DNA of 64,000 bases from Prorocentrum cordatum (Eukaryota; Sar; Dinophyceae; Prorocentrales; Prorocentraceae): positions 59,546-123,545 of the forward strand of contig CAUYUJ010017893.1 in the NCBI GenBank assembly GCA_963575745.1, in the 5' to 3' direction. The translations under genes and the position numbers were made by a program. The notes below the pieces were generated by a model. The model saw only the letters and a program-made list of their open reading frames with translations. It searched no databases and was not told the DNA's origin. Positions 38,655 to 49,283 of this stretch are shown one piece after another (positions within the stretch are counted from its first letter, which is position 1; the number at the start of each line of letters is the position of its first letter).

Positions 38655-39846
38655 CTAACTTTTATAACTCGGGCTAACTCAGGGCTCCGACTTAGCAAAC
38701 TTATAAGTGCGCCAACACATTATAACATGTTATAACCTGTTATAACCTACTTACAACATACTTATAACCTACTTATAACTATTGATAACTCTTATAACAG
38801 GTCAATTCCTTCAGGCAGAGGAGCCCAGAGCGGCCTCCGGCACCGTTTCCGGACGGATCCGCTGGATCCGCTGGATCCGGTGACGAATCCCAAACCGGCG
38901 CCCTCGCCTGAGACATCCTCACAAAACGGGCCCGGGGGGGGATGCCCAGAGGAACCCAGAGCGGCCTCCGGCACCGTTTCCGGACGGATCCGCTGGATCC
39001 GCTGGATCCGGTGACGATTCCCAAACCGGCGCCCTCGCCTGAGACATCCTCACAAAACGGGCCCCGGGGGGGATGCCCAGAGGAGCCCAGAGCGGCCTCC
39101 GGCACCGTTTCCGGACGGATCCGCTGGATCCGCTGGATCCGCTGGATCCGGTGTCGAATCCAAACGGCGCCCTTCAACGCCTGAGACATCCCCACAAAAC
39201 GGGCCGCGTGGAGGGGGATTGCCAGAGGAGCCCAGAGCGGCTCCGGGACCGTTTCCGGATAAGATCGCTGGATCCGCTGGATCCGGTGACGAATCCAAAC
39301 CGGCGCCCTCGCCTGAGACATCCTCACAAAACAGGCCCCGGGGGGGATGCCCAGAGGAGCCCAGAGCGGCCTCCGGCACCGTTTCCGGACGGATTCGCTG
39401 GATCCGCTGGATCCGGTGACGAATCCCAAACCGGCGCCCTCGCCTGAGACATCCTCACAAAACGTGCCCCGGGGGGGATGCCCAGAGGAGCCCAGAGCGG
39501 CCTCCGGCACCGTTTCCGGACGGATCCGCTGGATCCGCTGGATCCGGTGACGAATCCCAAACCGGCGCCCTCGCCTGAGACATCCTCACAAAACGGGCCC
39601 CGGGGGGGATGCCCAGAGGAGCCAGAGCGGCCTCCGGCACCGTTTCCGGACGGATCCGCTGGATCCGCTGGATCCGGTGACGAATCCCAAACCGGCGCCC
39701 TCGCCTGAGACATCCTCACAAAACGGGCCCCGGGGGGGATGCCCACCTGAAGGCATTTGAAGTTAGTAACTGTTAGGCGGAGTTATAACTTAGTTATAAC
39801 TCATTTATAAAAGTTAGCATGTTGATTTATTTCGGATAACATGATA
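38655..39846. repeat. Minisatellite with inverted AT-rich flanks (unit 2)
   Basis: The counterpart of 31166-32357. It again has seven units (about 38808-39750), but the second-to-fourth units are more diverged here, with CGCGTGGAGG and CTCCGGGACC variants, while the first units are regular. So the arrays have changed independently since duplication. Confidence 0.9.
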
Positions 39847-39977
39847 GTTTTTCGGCTAACATATACTTGATTTTGGGGCGTTCAATGTTGTTTCAATTTC
39901 GATGTTGTGTTTCTAGCGGGATGTTTTGAAGATGTATTCATTGATGTGAAGATGTATACTTCTACATCGCAAACGCG

Positions 39978-42052
39978 TCAGCATTCCAATTTGCGATACT
40001 CAACTGGCCAAATGCAAGTGATTGCATCGCCGAGACGCCTGTTAATCACAGGGTGCCTCAGCGAGTCCAAAGGAATGAGCACGGGATTATGATCTTCGTC
40101 TATGGAGTACCTAGAATAGTAATGAGTCTGCAATTCCAAGACTAAGCATAGAGGCCCTGAGGGCGCAGTCTCTGTGTCACAATCTACATGGAACCAGACC
40201 TGCACGGCTGCATGTCCTGCAGCACGCCCCAGCAAGCATATGTCTCCTCTATGGATCGGCCCGTACTTGGTCCACGCCGTGAGGCTCGATGATGCCGATT
40301 GCGTTTGCGGACGCAACTCCTTCAAGACGCCCATGAGCTTCTTGGTGGCGGCTACGGGGTCGACCAGCGTCGTTGAGATGCTGAAGTGCTCCATGTCGTA
40401 ACTGTGCTGCGCCGTGAGCTGCATCATCAATGACTTCTCGGGGGTCCTCATGCACGCATGGTCCTTTGCAAACTTCTTGCACACTTTGTGCTTCCGCTCG
40501 TGGGCGAAGCAGTTCAAGGGTCCGAATTTGAAGTACATGTCGGCAAGATGAGTTGCCATATGGCGTTTGTAAACCCAATATTTAGTCCCGTATGTGCGCG
40601 TGTGTAGCTCCAAATGCTTCATCACGGCGACATCCAGCTCACGTGCAGTCGCGAGGCCCCTGGACGAGAGAATAACCATATCAATGGCATCGCACAGTGC
40701 AAGTAACTTGCAATATGACCCGAGATGGTGCCTGCATCAGGCAGCTTGGCAATGACTTGCCTGATGAAGTGCGCCAGCACGGGAATCATAGACAGCTCTT
40801 GCGATGCGTTTGCTTGTAGTTCGCCCTGTGCGAACACGGCATTGGCGGCGTGAAACTTGTGGGGCCATGTCCAATTTGAAAGATAGTCGTTGAGATCTTC
40901 GGCGCTGCAGAGTTTGCAAAACGCCTTGTTCTCAGTGAAAGCTTTCACTTCTTTAGCTACGATGCCATTGACGCTATAGATGTGCATCCAATCGAAGCAG
41001 AGGAGCGACATGACACCGTAGGCGAGGTTGGCGTCCAAGGCAACGTGCGTCGGATGAAAGTTCCAACCCTTTAGCTGCGTGATCTCCTTCCACTTGTTGT
41101 CGCTAATGTCACCGCGGCCGTGCCTCCCCCAGTCGGGGCGTAGCCTTTCCAAGATAGCAACGATCTGCGCGTCTGCGTTGACGACGCGTTTGCTTCTGTC
41201 GAGGCATGCGTCCGATATAAATGTGCCAGACGTGTCGTGCGACGCATAGTCGAACTTCTGGTTGAGCACGTTCCTGCAGATGGCACGCGGTTTGGTGCCC
41301 GCGTGCCCTTTGTTCATGTGGAATTCACGGAGGGCTTCTTCGTCGCCCACAGTGCAGCCCAACCTCGCGATTATAGTCGCGTGCCTTGTGGCATCCCCTG
41401 CTTCTGACACGCCCAAGATAACTCCAGTCGTACGAAAGTTCACCCCGCCAGACGTATTGAACATGAGCTCGTTGCACGTCATTGCAACCGACTGCCCGAT
41501 CCCTCCAGGCATGTCCCTCACTTTGGAAACCCGAGCGGTGCTGAGCACGAGCCATGCGTCTTCGTCCTGCAAGAACTCATCGAACTCTAGACACGACCAG
41601 TATACAGCATCCACCCCTCGGTGGTCTTTGCCCTTGGCCAACGGGTCACGCGGTGAGATACAGTCGAAATATAAGCAGATGCGCCATGGGGATGCTAGGG
41701 AGCACGGGTGCTTGGCGAGCTGGCGGCGCAACAGATCTCTGAACCCCTTACTCCGTTTCGCCGTCGAGTACAAGTACGGGCCAGGGGCGCACGCCCAGTT
41801 CTTGAAGCTCTTACCGCTGTTCAATGGCATATCAATGCCGACAAGCACGTCACCGTACTGGTTCGATTCGGCACCGATTAATTTCTGCCTTGCGCTGTAC
41901 TGCGCATAACGCGAAATGTTACCTGGCATACCATTATCTCGTACGTACTTGAGAATGTATGTAAGACTCCGCTCAGATACATATGGGCCTCTGTGTAACT
42001 CAATCAGTGCTTCGGCGTCTGTCTTGCGACGCTTCGGTGGCCCCGCCGACAT
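39978..42052 (-). pseudogene. Gene E: transposase-like gene with full 5' end, frameshifted
   Basis: ATG at 42052 lies two bases after a relict spliced leader. The frame runs to about 40703, where one A is missing relative to unit 1, then continues in another frame to 39978. Segments resembling the Plavaka/Tnp2 class of CACTA-type transposases are visible: YFDCISPRDPLA (Asp at about residue 130), YWSCLEFDEFLQDEDAW, CRNVLNQ...CLDRSK, FDWMHIYSVNG (DxMH, Asp about 354) and HLADMYFKFGPLNCF. In that family Asp residues at such places belong to a DDE-type catalytic core acting on DNA ends in the nucleus. That assignment comes from pattern recall and is moderately sure. The basic PPKRRK at residues 5-10 could be a nuclear signal. 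No terminal inverted repeats of a transposon were identified. Confidence 0.55.
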
Positions 42053-42054
42053 GG

Positions 42055-42075
42055 CTTGAGCCAAAACTGCTACTG
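42055..42075 (-). other. Relict dinoflagellate spliced leader, gene E
   Basis: The minus strand reads CAGTAGCAGTTTTGGCTCAA plus G, matching the leader core at 18 of 21 positions, including an unbroken TTTTGGCTCAAG 3' end. Only CC separates it from the ATG, the expected layout of a trans-spliced mRNA with a very short 5' untranslated region. Confidence 0.85.
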
Positions 42076-42250
42076 AGTGATGGTAGCATGGATGCGATAT
42101 CTGCAATCGCAACAGAGGATTGTGCGACGGGTGCCCCTCGCATACGATGGAACAACGACTTGCATTTTACATTGCACCATGCAGGCATACATGAACAATG
42201 CACACAAGCGTTATAGCACAGCGAAACAAATCGCGAGGAGTCGCGATCTC

Positions 42251-42262
42251 GCGAGAAGTCGC
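42251..42262. promoter_or_regulatory. 12-mer shared with the region upstream of gene D
   Basis: GCGAGAAGTCGC sits in a cluster of TCGCGA motifs (42229-42270) in the 240-base spacer between the stop of F and the leader of E. Confidence 0.2.
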
Positions 42263-42291
42263 GATCGGCGATGGGCAGAGCAGACAAGCGG

Positions 42292-43780
42292 CTACGAGCG
42301 CTCGTCTATGAACTTCATCGCCTTGGTGAAAGCCTCCTGGCGCGTGCTGCCCGTGCCCCAGCGGATGCGCCTGTCGGACCGCCCCAGGGCAGCCCTGTAC
42401 TGGGACTTGTCTGGCTGCGTGAGTATATACCCCGCGCGGTACTCGATCTTCGGGGCCCCCGTCAGCGGGGCCTTGGGCAGCGGCTTCGGCTTCGCCGTGG
42501 GCCTCGGCTTCGCCGAGGGCCTCCGCATGACCACCTGCATGGCCTTCTTCGGCGGGGCGCCCTTCATGACCTTCTTCGGCGGCCCCCCCTCCTCGTCGGC
42601 GAGTTCGTCGCCATCGTCGTCGGCGCCCTCGACGCCATCGGCATCGCCCCCAGCAGCTGCTGGACGTTTACTCAGGGCCACGGCCTCCTTACGCTTGCGC
42701 ATTGTCTTGCGAAGCGCTGCCTCCTCATCAGATAAGTCGCCGAGCGGGGCGGGCATTCCTCCCGCGGCTGGCGGGGCCGCAGGCGGGGGCGCCTCCTGTG
42801 GTGAGGGCGCATCTTGCGGTGGCGCTTTGGGCTTCGGCATCATCCCTGGCGGAGGCGACCAAGAGTGTGGCGATTGGCCAGGCACCATCCCTGGCGGAGG
42901 CACCATTCCTGGATGAGCGTACATATGGTACGCGTTCATCGTCCCGCACATGGATTGGTAGGCGCCGAAGTCGCAAATGGCGGGAGGCGGGGCGGTCGGC
43001 GGCGGCGGGGCGGGGCGGTCGTCCCGCACATGCTTGGCCGCTTGCTTGCCGCCCTGCATCAAGCGACTGCTCAGTCGCACGGAGTCGGGCTCGTCGATGC
43101 ACCAGTCCTGTCCGCGTGGCGGGTCCCCCTCGGGGTACGCGGTATAGTACCGCGATTCGCTCTCCGGTATAGTACCACGATTCGCTCTCGAGGGAGTCTG
43201 GAGAATCGTATTCCCATATAGTTCTGTGTTTCCAGTCTCGTGCCTTCATGGCAGCCAGCTTCAGCTTGACCTGCACCAGGATGTCGTACCACATGTCGTT
43301 GGTAACGCCAGTGAGTTGGGACGATACCACCGCTGCGAGTTGACCCCTGCTCCCCTCGGACAGAGTGTACATACCGATCGCATGGGCCCTCTTGCACACC
43401 ATGGCGATCATCGCCTTCTGCGACATGTCGCCGCTCTTTAACTTGGTCGCCTCAGACGCCGAAAGGAAGCGCGAGAATGCAGTTACCTTCTGCCACTTCT
43501 TATCTGCGGTGCTGGTCAGCACACCCGTCTTCTGCCCTACCGCCGTGCAGATTTCTGCAATCTGATCAGGGGACCAGTCTGGGAGCGCATTGTCCCGAAT
43601 TGTGCCCACCAAGAGCGTAGCGTCGTCAGTGCTGATCGTTCCGAAGGATCGCACTCTCGACAACAACGACTGCATCTGGTTGTCGGCGCATGTCTTTGCG
43701 TCGAGTCCGCAGCCGACTTGGGTATGATGCCAATCAATCATATGATTGAGTTCGGCCAGCACATCACGTATCGACGTCAT
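42292..43780 (-). pseudogene. Gene F: Pro/Lys-rich protein gene broken by a 25-bp tandem duplication
   Basis: ATG at 43780 follows a leader relic by 43 bases. The frame encodes a helical N-terminal region (DVLAELNHMIDWHHTQVGCG, DMWYDILVQVKLKLAAMKAR). At 43141-43190 two 25-base units, GGTATAGTACCGCGATTCGC plus five bases, lie in tandem with two differences. Twenty-five bases shift the frame. Counting only one unit, the reading continues into the second open frame that ends at 42292 (PPPPTAPPPAICDFGAYQSM, a Met/Pro-rich part, an acidic linker, then a basic PKKVMKGAPPKKAM region). The combined layout suggests a chromatin- or DNA-associated protein, but no family is recognised. Confidence 0.6.
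43141..43190. repeat. 25-bp tandem duplication inside gene F
   Basis: The units 43141-43165 and 43166-43190 differ at two positions. They encode the Tyr-Tyr-Thr and Leu-Tyr-Arg readings on either side of the frame change. Confidence 0.9.
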
Positions 43781-43823
43781 TGCTGCTACGCAGCAGAAAG
43801 CGATATGTAAGTTCGCAAAACTG

Positions 43824-43844
43824 TTTGAGCCAAACTGGTTACGG
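43824..43844 (-). other. Relict dinoflagellate spliced leader, gene F
   Basis: The minus strand reads CCGTAACCAGTTTGGCTCAA plus A, matching the leader core at 18 of 21 positions in the sense orientation of gene F. Confidence 0.8.
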
Positions 43845-44160
43845 AGCCCACGACGATGACGCGTGCACGCTTGGCGATGAGGCAAAGGTCAACAGGGGTG
43901 TCGAACAAACCAACAGCGCGAGGGTTGGTAGTCGTTTTGGGGGGGTGGTAGTCCTCTCGGGGGGCGGGGGGGGGTCAGCCATCGTCGTCGCCACGGCTGG
44001 GCGCAGCTTGACAAACACTGACTTGGATGGGTCCACCCCCTTGCTCGGCATGCTAATCAGATGTATGGCATGATTGGCGTGACCACTGATCATTTGACGT
44101 GGACCATTGCGAATCTGAACACATCATCGCACGTGCGAAGCCTCGCCCGACACGGCCCCA
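43845..44160. other. Spacer between gene F and gene G
   Basis: It contains a G-run (43939-43974) and otherwise unremarkable DNA. No gene is seen. It marks the right side of the lower-GC retrogene island. Confidence 0.5.
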
Positions 44161-45448
44161 TCAGCGCGGCATGCGCTCTGATTTGATGCTCGCGTGCTGC
44201 TCGCACGCGTTCTCCCACTCAGCGTGGGCATCGATGCGATCACCGATCGACTCCATCCACTCGCTCTTGGCCTCCTCCATCTTCTTCTTGGCGGCCTCGA
44301 ACTTCTTGAACTTCTCGAGAACCTGGGAATCGCGCGCTAAAACAAAACACACATATACAGGGCACAGGCATTCAATGCCACCAAATTCAAATGCAATTGC
44401 AATTTCTAGTGCGGCGGCTAATGTCATTGCAATGAGTGGTTAACGTGTTTTCACACGCGAGGCCACCTTCTTCGATGCACACAAGAACTCGGCCTTGCAT
44501 GCTACCTTGGTGATGTTAGCGTTGGTCAGCCTGACATGTTTGTCCTCCTTCCAGTCCTGGCGAGCCTGGGCATCCATCGCGATCGTCTTGCGGGACTTGT
44601 CCATTGCCCCTCCACAACTGAAACGATAACTTGTGCAAAACCTATTGCAACTGAGCCGATAAGCCACACATCCCCCACTCCCCCCTAACAATTGACCCCA
44701 GATTTGCAATGGTTGCAACGCTGCCCCGACGAGCTCGATCCAGGCAGTGTTTTCTTAGCGCATGGCGCGAAGCGCCCGCCCTCCCCGCGACAGGCGCAAC
44801 TCTTGGGAAACGGTGTTTACACACTCGGACCTAATTGCGTATCCACGCACTCACGCGCCGAAGCCTAAGGCCTTGCGCCCCCGTGCTCTGCACAAGCCCC
44901 CTGTGTCGATTACCAGCTTCCTTGCCCGATCGTGCTGCCCATGCAAGTCCACGGCGTGCTCACACGCTTGCAGCCAAGCGTACTCGGCGTCCTCGGCATT
45001 TTTCTTGGCCTTCTCGTACGCCTTGAAGCACTGCATCACCTCGCACCGAACGGGCGGGGCATGTCGGATGGTGGGGGAGGGGGGGGGGGGGGGAAATAGG
45101 TGTGGCGAGAGGCGTCACCACGCCCGCCGTGAGACGCACAACCAGGCGGGATCACGCCGACAACATCAGACACACCCCACAACCTAGCCCAGAACTGTCA
45201 TATCACGCCGCTCTTCTAGTGTACATACACCGCACCAAACAACAATATCATATCTGCATGCATATGCAAGCATGTCCCGACAGCGCGCGGCGCGGCGACA
45301 AGGTCGCCTTGCGGTCCATCTGCTTCGCCTTCTTGAGGCTGTTGGCCTGGTGCTTGATGGCGGTGTCAAGCTGCTGGTTCCTAAACAGTATATCCTCATG
45401 GCGATGCAGGGCTCGGAGTGCTTTGATATCTTCATGCATGCGCGGCAT
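44161..45448 (-). CDS. Gene G: small four-exon coiled-coil protein
   Basis: The model is exons 45448-45308, 45039-44914, 44595-44467 and 44322-44161, all phase 0, giving about 185 residues, ATG to TGA. Introns are GC-AG (AAG|GCGACC to GCGAG|GTG), GT-AG (CTG|GTAATC to ACAAG|TCC; this acceptor is the least certain, with TTTCAG nearby as an alternative out of phase) and GT-AG (AAG|GTGGCC to CCCAG|GTT). The protein is highly helical: DTAIKHQANSLKKAKQ in exon 1, QCFKAYEKAKKNAEDAEYAW in exon 2, ARQDWKEDKHVRLTNANITK in exon 3, LEKFKKFEAAKKKMEEAKSE in exon 4. Exons 2 and 4 begin with a similar V(M/L)xxFKxxExAKK pattern, suggesting exon duplication. Function unknown. Confidence 0.55.
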
Positions 45449-45759
45449 TGTGGCTATAGAGAAGAGAGACGGGCGCGATCTGTGCCAGAACGCTGCGACG
45501 ATGATCGCATCCGTCGACGATGTGCGATCGCTGTCTGGGCAGCGTGATCTCCGCCGCCCCCGTCCTCGTCATCATTGGTATCCTCGTCCTCATCCTCCCC
45601 GCCATCCTCCGTGTATGTTGGTGCAGAACGGTTATCAGCCCAGCCCGCCCACCGTCGACCTCCCCGCCCGAATTGGCGTCAATTGGTGACGGCTCGTCAT
45701 CGGCTTATGCTGGTGGTGGATCGTGGCGGAGCGGCCCCGTCGAGGATACGGCGGACCGC

Positions 45760-46080
45760 ATGGTTACTGATATGAACCAGCAGCTCGAGTCGGCTGATGA
45801 TCATCGCCGTGTGATCGTCTCCGTGGTTGATCGTGCCCTGAAGCAGCGCGATGACTACATCAAATGGCATGAGCAGATTCAGAGCAACGACGCCACGATC
45901 GAAGCTCAGAAGGCCACGATCGAGAGCCAGGCCGCCACTATCGCGAGCCAAGTCGCCACGATCGCGAACACTCGCGAGGGCCAGGGCCGCGTCGCGAACC
46001 TTCGCGAGGACCATGAGGGTCGCGATTGCGGGGATGATGGTAGTGAGTCTCGGCTTGTGACCTGTAAGAGAGTTCGCTGA
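45760..46080 (+). CDS. Gene H: plus-strand coiled-coil ORF cut by duplication boundary
   Basis: From a possible ATG at 45760 the frame encodes DMNQQLESADDHRRVIVSVV, a DDYIKWHEQIQSNDATIE segment and repeats of ATIESQ/ATIASQ/ATIAN, typical of a coiled coil. The open frame also extends upstream. At 46041 the sequence switches to the segmental duplication and the last 13 codons belong to it, so the native 3' end is missing or lies across a junction. It is one of the few plus-strand candidates. Confidence 0.4.
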   Translation: MVTDMNQQLESADDHRRVIVSVVDRALKQRDDYIKWHEQIQSNDATIEAQKATIESQAATIASQVATIANTREGQGRVANLREDHEGRDCGDDGSESRLVTCKRVR

Positions 46081-46421
46081 GGTCCCCAGGGGGCCCGCCG
46101 ATCCAAATTGGGCCCTTGTGGAGGCCAAATCGAATTCATTTTTTTTGGGCAAAAAAAAAAAAACATTGGTTTTCTAGCTGCGGCAAGTGATAGCGAAACG
46201 CGTTTCAAAAACAACGCACGTTAGATGCGCCGCGCGAAATTACTTCGCGGCGCCGCGCTCGCGACTCGGGCTCAAAGCGGCCGTTGCAATTTTTTAGAAT
46301 GCAGTCCGCGCGCGAAAACAAGAAATCCGCCCCTGGCGCAAACCTAGGAATCAGTTTCTTCAAAATACACTTCGGCGGCCTCGCTCTCGAGCGCGCGCGC
46401 AGTCGACGCCGAAAAGAACTA

Positions 46422-46547
46422 TTTCATACCGCTGGCGGGATGCACGCCGCGCGCGGCGTGCTAACATACGAGATGTTAGCGCATCGAGCTCGTCGCGTTT
46501 ACCAAGCAGTAACCCAACAGTGCCATTAAACACCTAACGGTATGAAA
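46422..46547. repeat. 126-bp element with inverted ends (copy 2)
   Basis: The duplicate of 8960-9085, unchanged in its inverted ends and internal palindromes. Confidence 0.6.
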
Positions 46548-46997
46548 ACACAAGCGGCCTCAAGCGGCGTTGCTTTCTATTCGATGTCGGCGCCATTGCT
46601 CTGCATTATGTTCCCGCGCCTCGCGCGGGAGGGCGGATTGCATTTTGCTCGCGGGGGCCCCTTTATGACAGGAGTCAAAAAAAAAAAGCCCAAGAGTCCA
46701 ACGTCATTGAAGATGCACACTCTAGCCCAGAACCCAGAAAATCTCAAGGGGGGTCGGCAGAATGGCAAGAGCACTTCGGATATCACGATCACGTGCCACG
46801 CGTGACTTCGGAGCGTGGCTTGTAGTTAATACGTATGCATATTGCCGACGACGCACGACAGACCGACGGACGACGACGACGGACGACGGACAACACGACG
46901 ACAACAACCGACGAGGAGCCTCTGGGCGCCCCGGCGAGCCGAGGAGACCTCCGAGCGATCTTCTCGCAGCTCGAAGGGGGGCGCGGCCAGCCTTCCT

Positions 46998-47597
46998 CCT
47001 CCTCCTCCTCCTCCTCCTCCTCCTCCCTCCCCCTCCTCCTCCTCCTCCTCCTCCTCCTCCTCCTCCTCCTCCTCCTCCTCCTCCCTCCTCCTCCTCCTCC
47101 TCCTCCTCCTCCTTCTCCTCCTCCTCACCCCCTCCCCCTCCTCCTCTTTCCTCCTGTTTTTCCCTCGGACTCCCTCGTCGATGATCCCCCTTGCCTCCTC
47201 GCCTCCCCGCGTTTCTCCTGACGTTGTTCTTTCTATTCCTCCTCCCCTGCACACTGCGCGCATTCCCCACCTCACCCTCCGCCAGCCGCCCTCCTTCCCC
47301 TGTCGTCCCTCCTCGTCCTTCCGCCCCCCTCCCCCGGCCCAGGTCCTCGAGTCCTCCATCCTCGCGCCTCGCGCCCTCGGGCCTTTCGGTCGCGTTTTCC
47401 CCCTCCACCTCTTACGATTATTCTTCTTCTTCTTCTTCTTCTTCTTCTCATTCCTCCTCCTCCCTCCCCCGTCCCTCCTTCTCCTCATCCTCCTCCTCCT
47501 CCTCCTCCTCCTCCTCCTCCTCCTTCCTTCTCCTCCTCCTCCTCCTCCTCCTCATCCCGTTCCCCCCCTCCTCCCTCCCCCTCCTCCTCCACGTCGT
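46998..47597. repeat. (CCT)n-rich block (copy 2)
   Basis: The same (CCT)n and (TTC)n architecture and run lengths as 9536-10135. This part of the duplication has hardly diverged even in microsatellites. Confidence 0.8.
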
Positions 47598-47952
47598 CCT
47601 CCTCAGGGCCTGGCAGACGGGATGATGGGGTCGTGATGGGATGATTGTTCGGCTGTCTCGTCATTGCTGGATTCACCAATTCAACCGTCGCGCCGCATCG
47701 CCTCGACTTCCCCGGGCTGCGCGCGGGTTGGCCAAGGGCATTCGCGTCACCACTGGGCCAGTGGCATTGTGCGTGGCTAGAACTCTAATTAACGGCCTCG
47801 GGCTAATGCGCCCATGCCCCCGTTCCCCCCTCAGCTCCCCAACGCCTCTCCCTCCTCTCCGCCCTCCCATTCCATTCCATCCCCCCTTCTCCCCTTTCCC
47901 ATCCCCCCCGATGCCCCGCTCGGCACGGCTCCGCTCATCCCGGGCCCCGGGT

Positions 47953-48350
47953 TCACATCAGGTCGGCGACGGCCGCCAGCCCGCGGGCCTGGAGGGAGGA
48001 GGGGGGAGCTGTCGGTGGAGGTGGAGGTGGTGGAGGAGGAGGGCAGGCCCACAAATGACGCGGCCTTCGCCATCTTCAAGTATTGCCCGTAGAGCCCCCA
48101 GCGACGGCGGCGCCCATTGAGGCGCAACGAAGACTTGACAATATTGCACCACCGCGTGGAAGCCCCGGGATCAAAGACGGCATCGACGGCCTCATCGAGG
48201 GCCTCGTTGCCATCCGTGGGATCCTGGATCACCTCGAAGCTCCCATCGAGTTTCTGGGCCGCCATCATGATGGCGCTCCGACCAGCGCAAAACAACTGAT
48301 CCCTCGGGCCCAAATCCTTCGGAACCCAGCTCGACCTCGTCTCCCTCCTC
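47953..48350 (-). CDS. Gene I: two 3' exons (copy 2)
   Basis: The penultimate exon ends at 48053, the GT-AG intron is 48052-47989, and the last exon 47988-47953 ends with TGA. The coding sequence appears identical to copy 1 (10491-10888). The pyrimidine-rich DNA just upstream differs by a small deletion. Confidence 0.5.
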
Positions 48351-49098
48351 GCTCCTCCCTCTTCCCCTATCCCTCGCCATTCCCCTCCTCCTTCCTCTCC
48401 TCCCTCCTCCCTCCTCCCTCCCCTGTTTCCTTTTCCGCCCGCCCTCCCTCCGCCGCTCCCTGAAGCTCTGGCCGGGCGCGAGAGCCCGCGAGCCCGCGCG
48501 GCCGCCGCCCGCCGCGGCCCCCACGGCGTCGCCGATGGGAACGAGGACGTTTCCGCGCGGCCGCCTCCCTTTCTCTGATCCCGATCCTCCCTGCCTGGCT
48601 CCTTCGCACCCCCTGCTTCCTGCCCCCCTCCCCTCTCCTCCGCGCCCCCATCCCCTCCTGCCCTTCCCTTCGCCCCCCGCCCCCGGCCCCCGGGCCCCCT
48701 CAGCCCCCCTCGCCTGACCCTCCCCGAGGGCCTGGCGTGCAGGGGGAGCGGCGAAAGTCTCGCGCTTCTCTTGCTCGCATACCCTCGAGCGACTTGCATC
48801 AAAGCGGCACCTATCCAACGTCTCGCGTCGGAAGATATTAAGCTAGCGGCCGAAAAAGCTCCGCAGGGGAAGGGCTCGAGCTGGGTGGTGTTAGGGCTTA
48901 AGAAGGGCTGGGGCGCAGGAGGGGCGCCGGGGTCCCAGGGGCCACAGGGCCAAGGGTTTCGGGGCAAGGGCGAGGCGGGTTGCGTTGTAGAGGGGACTGC
49001 GGAGCGCGCCGCCTCGCGAGGCTTCGAAACTCGAGACCCGATGTCCTGACCGCCAGCGCCCACTGCGGCGCGCCAGGGGCGCGCCAAGCGGCGTCGCG
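48351..49098. other. Stretch without a resolved gene (copy 2)
   Basis: The counterpart of 10889-11638, with several substitutions and short indels in the pyrimidine-rich part. Two minus-strand frames stay open. Confidence 0.4.
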
Positions 49099-49283
49099 CT
49101 AAGCCGAGAGAGCCCCTTCAGCAATCACTTCGGGCTTCTCCTCAGCGCGGAGCCCGCTCAAGAGGGGCGACCACTTGGCGCACGGCCCCTCGCGGATCGC
49201 AGGGTAGGAGGCCATCGTCAGCTTCGCAGCGGCCTCGGCGTTGCAGCGGCTCGTCGGAGACGGCGTGAAGGCCCACCGCACAC
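49099..49283 (-). CDS. Gene J: terminal exon (copy 2)
   Basis: Same length and frame as 11823-11639. Differences from copy 1 include AAAKLTMASY against AAVKLMMASY and EGPCAKW against EGPRAKW, all amino-acid changes, so selective constraint is not obvious. Confidence 0.4.

Larger units (their letters stand above)
33854..41298. repeat. 7.5-kb tandem duplication, unit 2
   Basis: The second head-to-tail unit. It carries intact C, disabled D, the minisatellite and the 3' part of E. Beyond 41298 the original sequence continues into the 5' part of E, so unit 2 preserves the ancestral right-hand junction. Confidence 0.95.
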
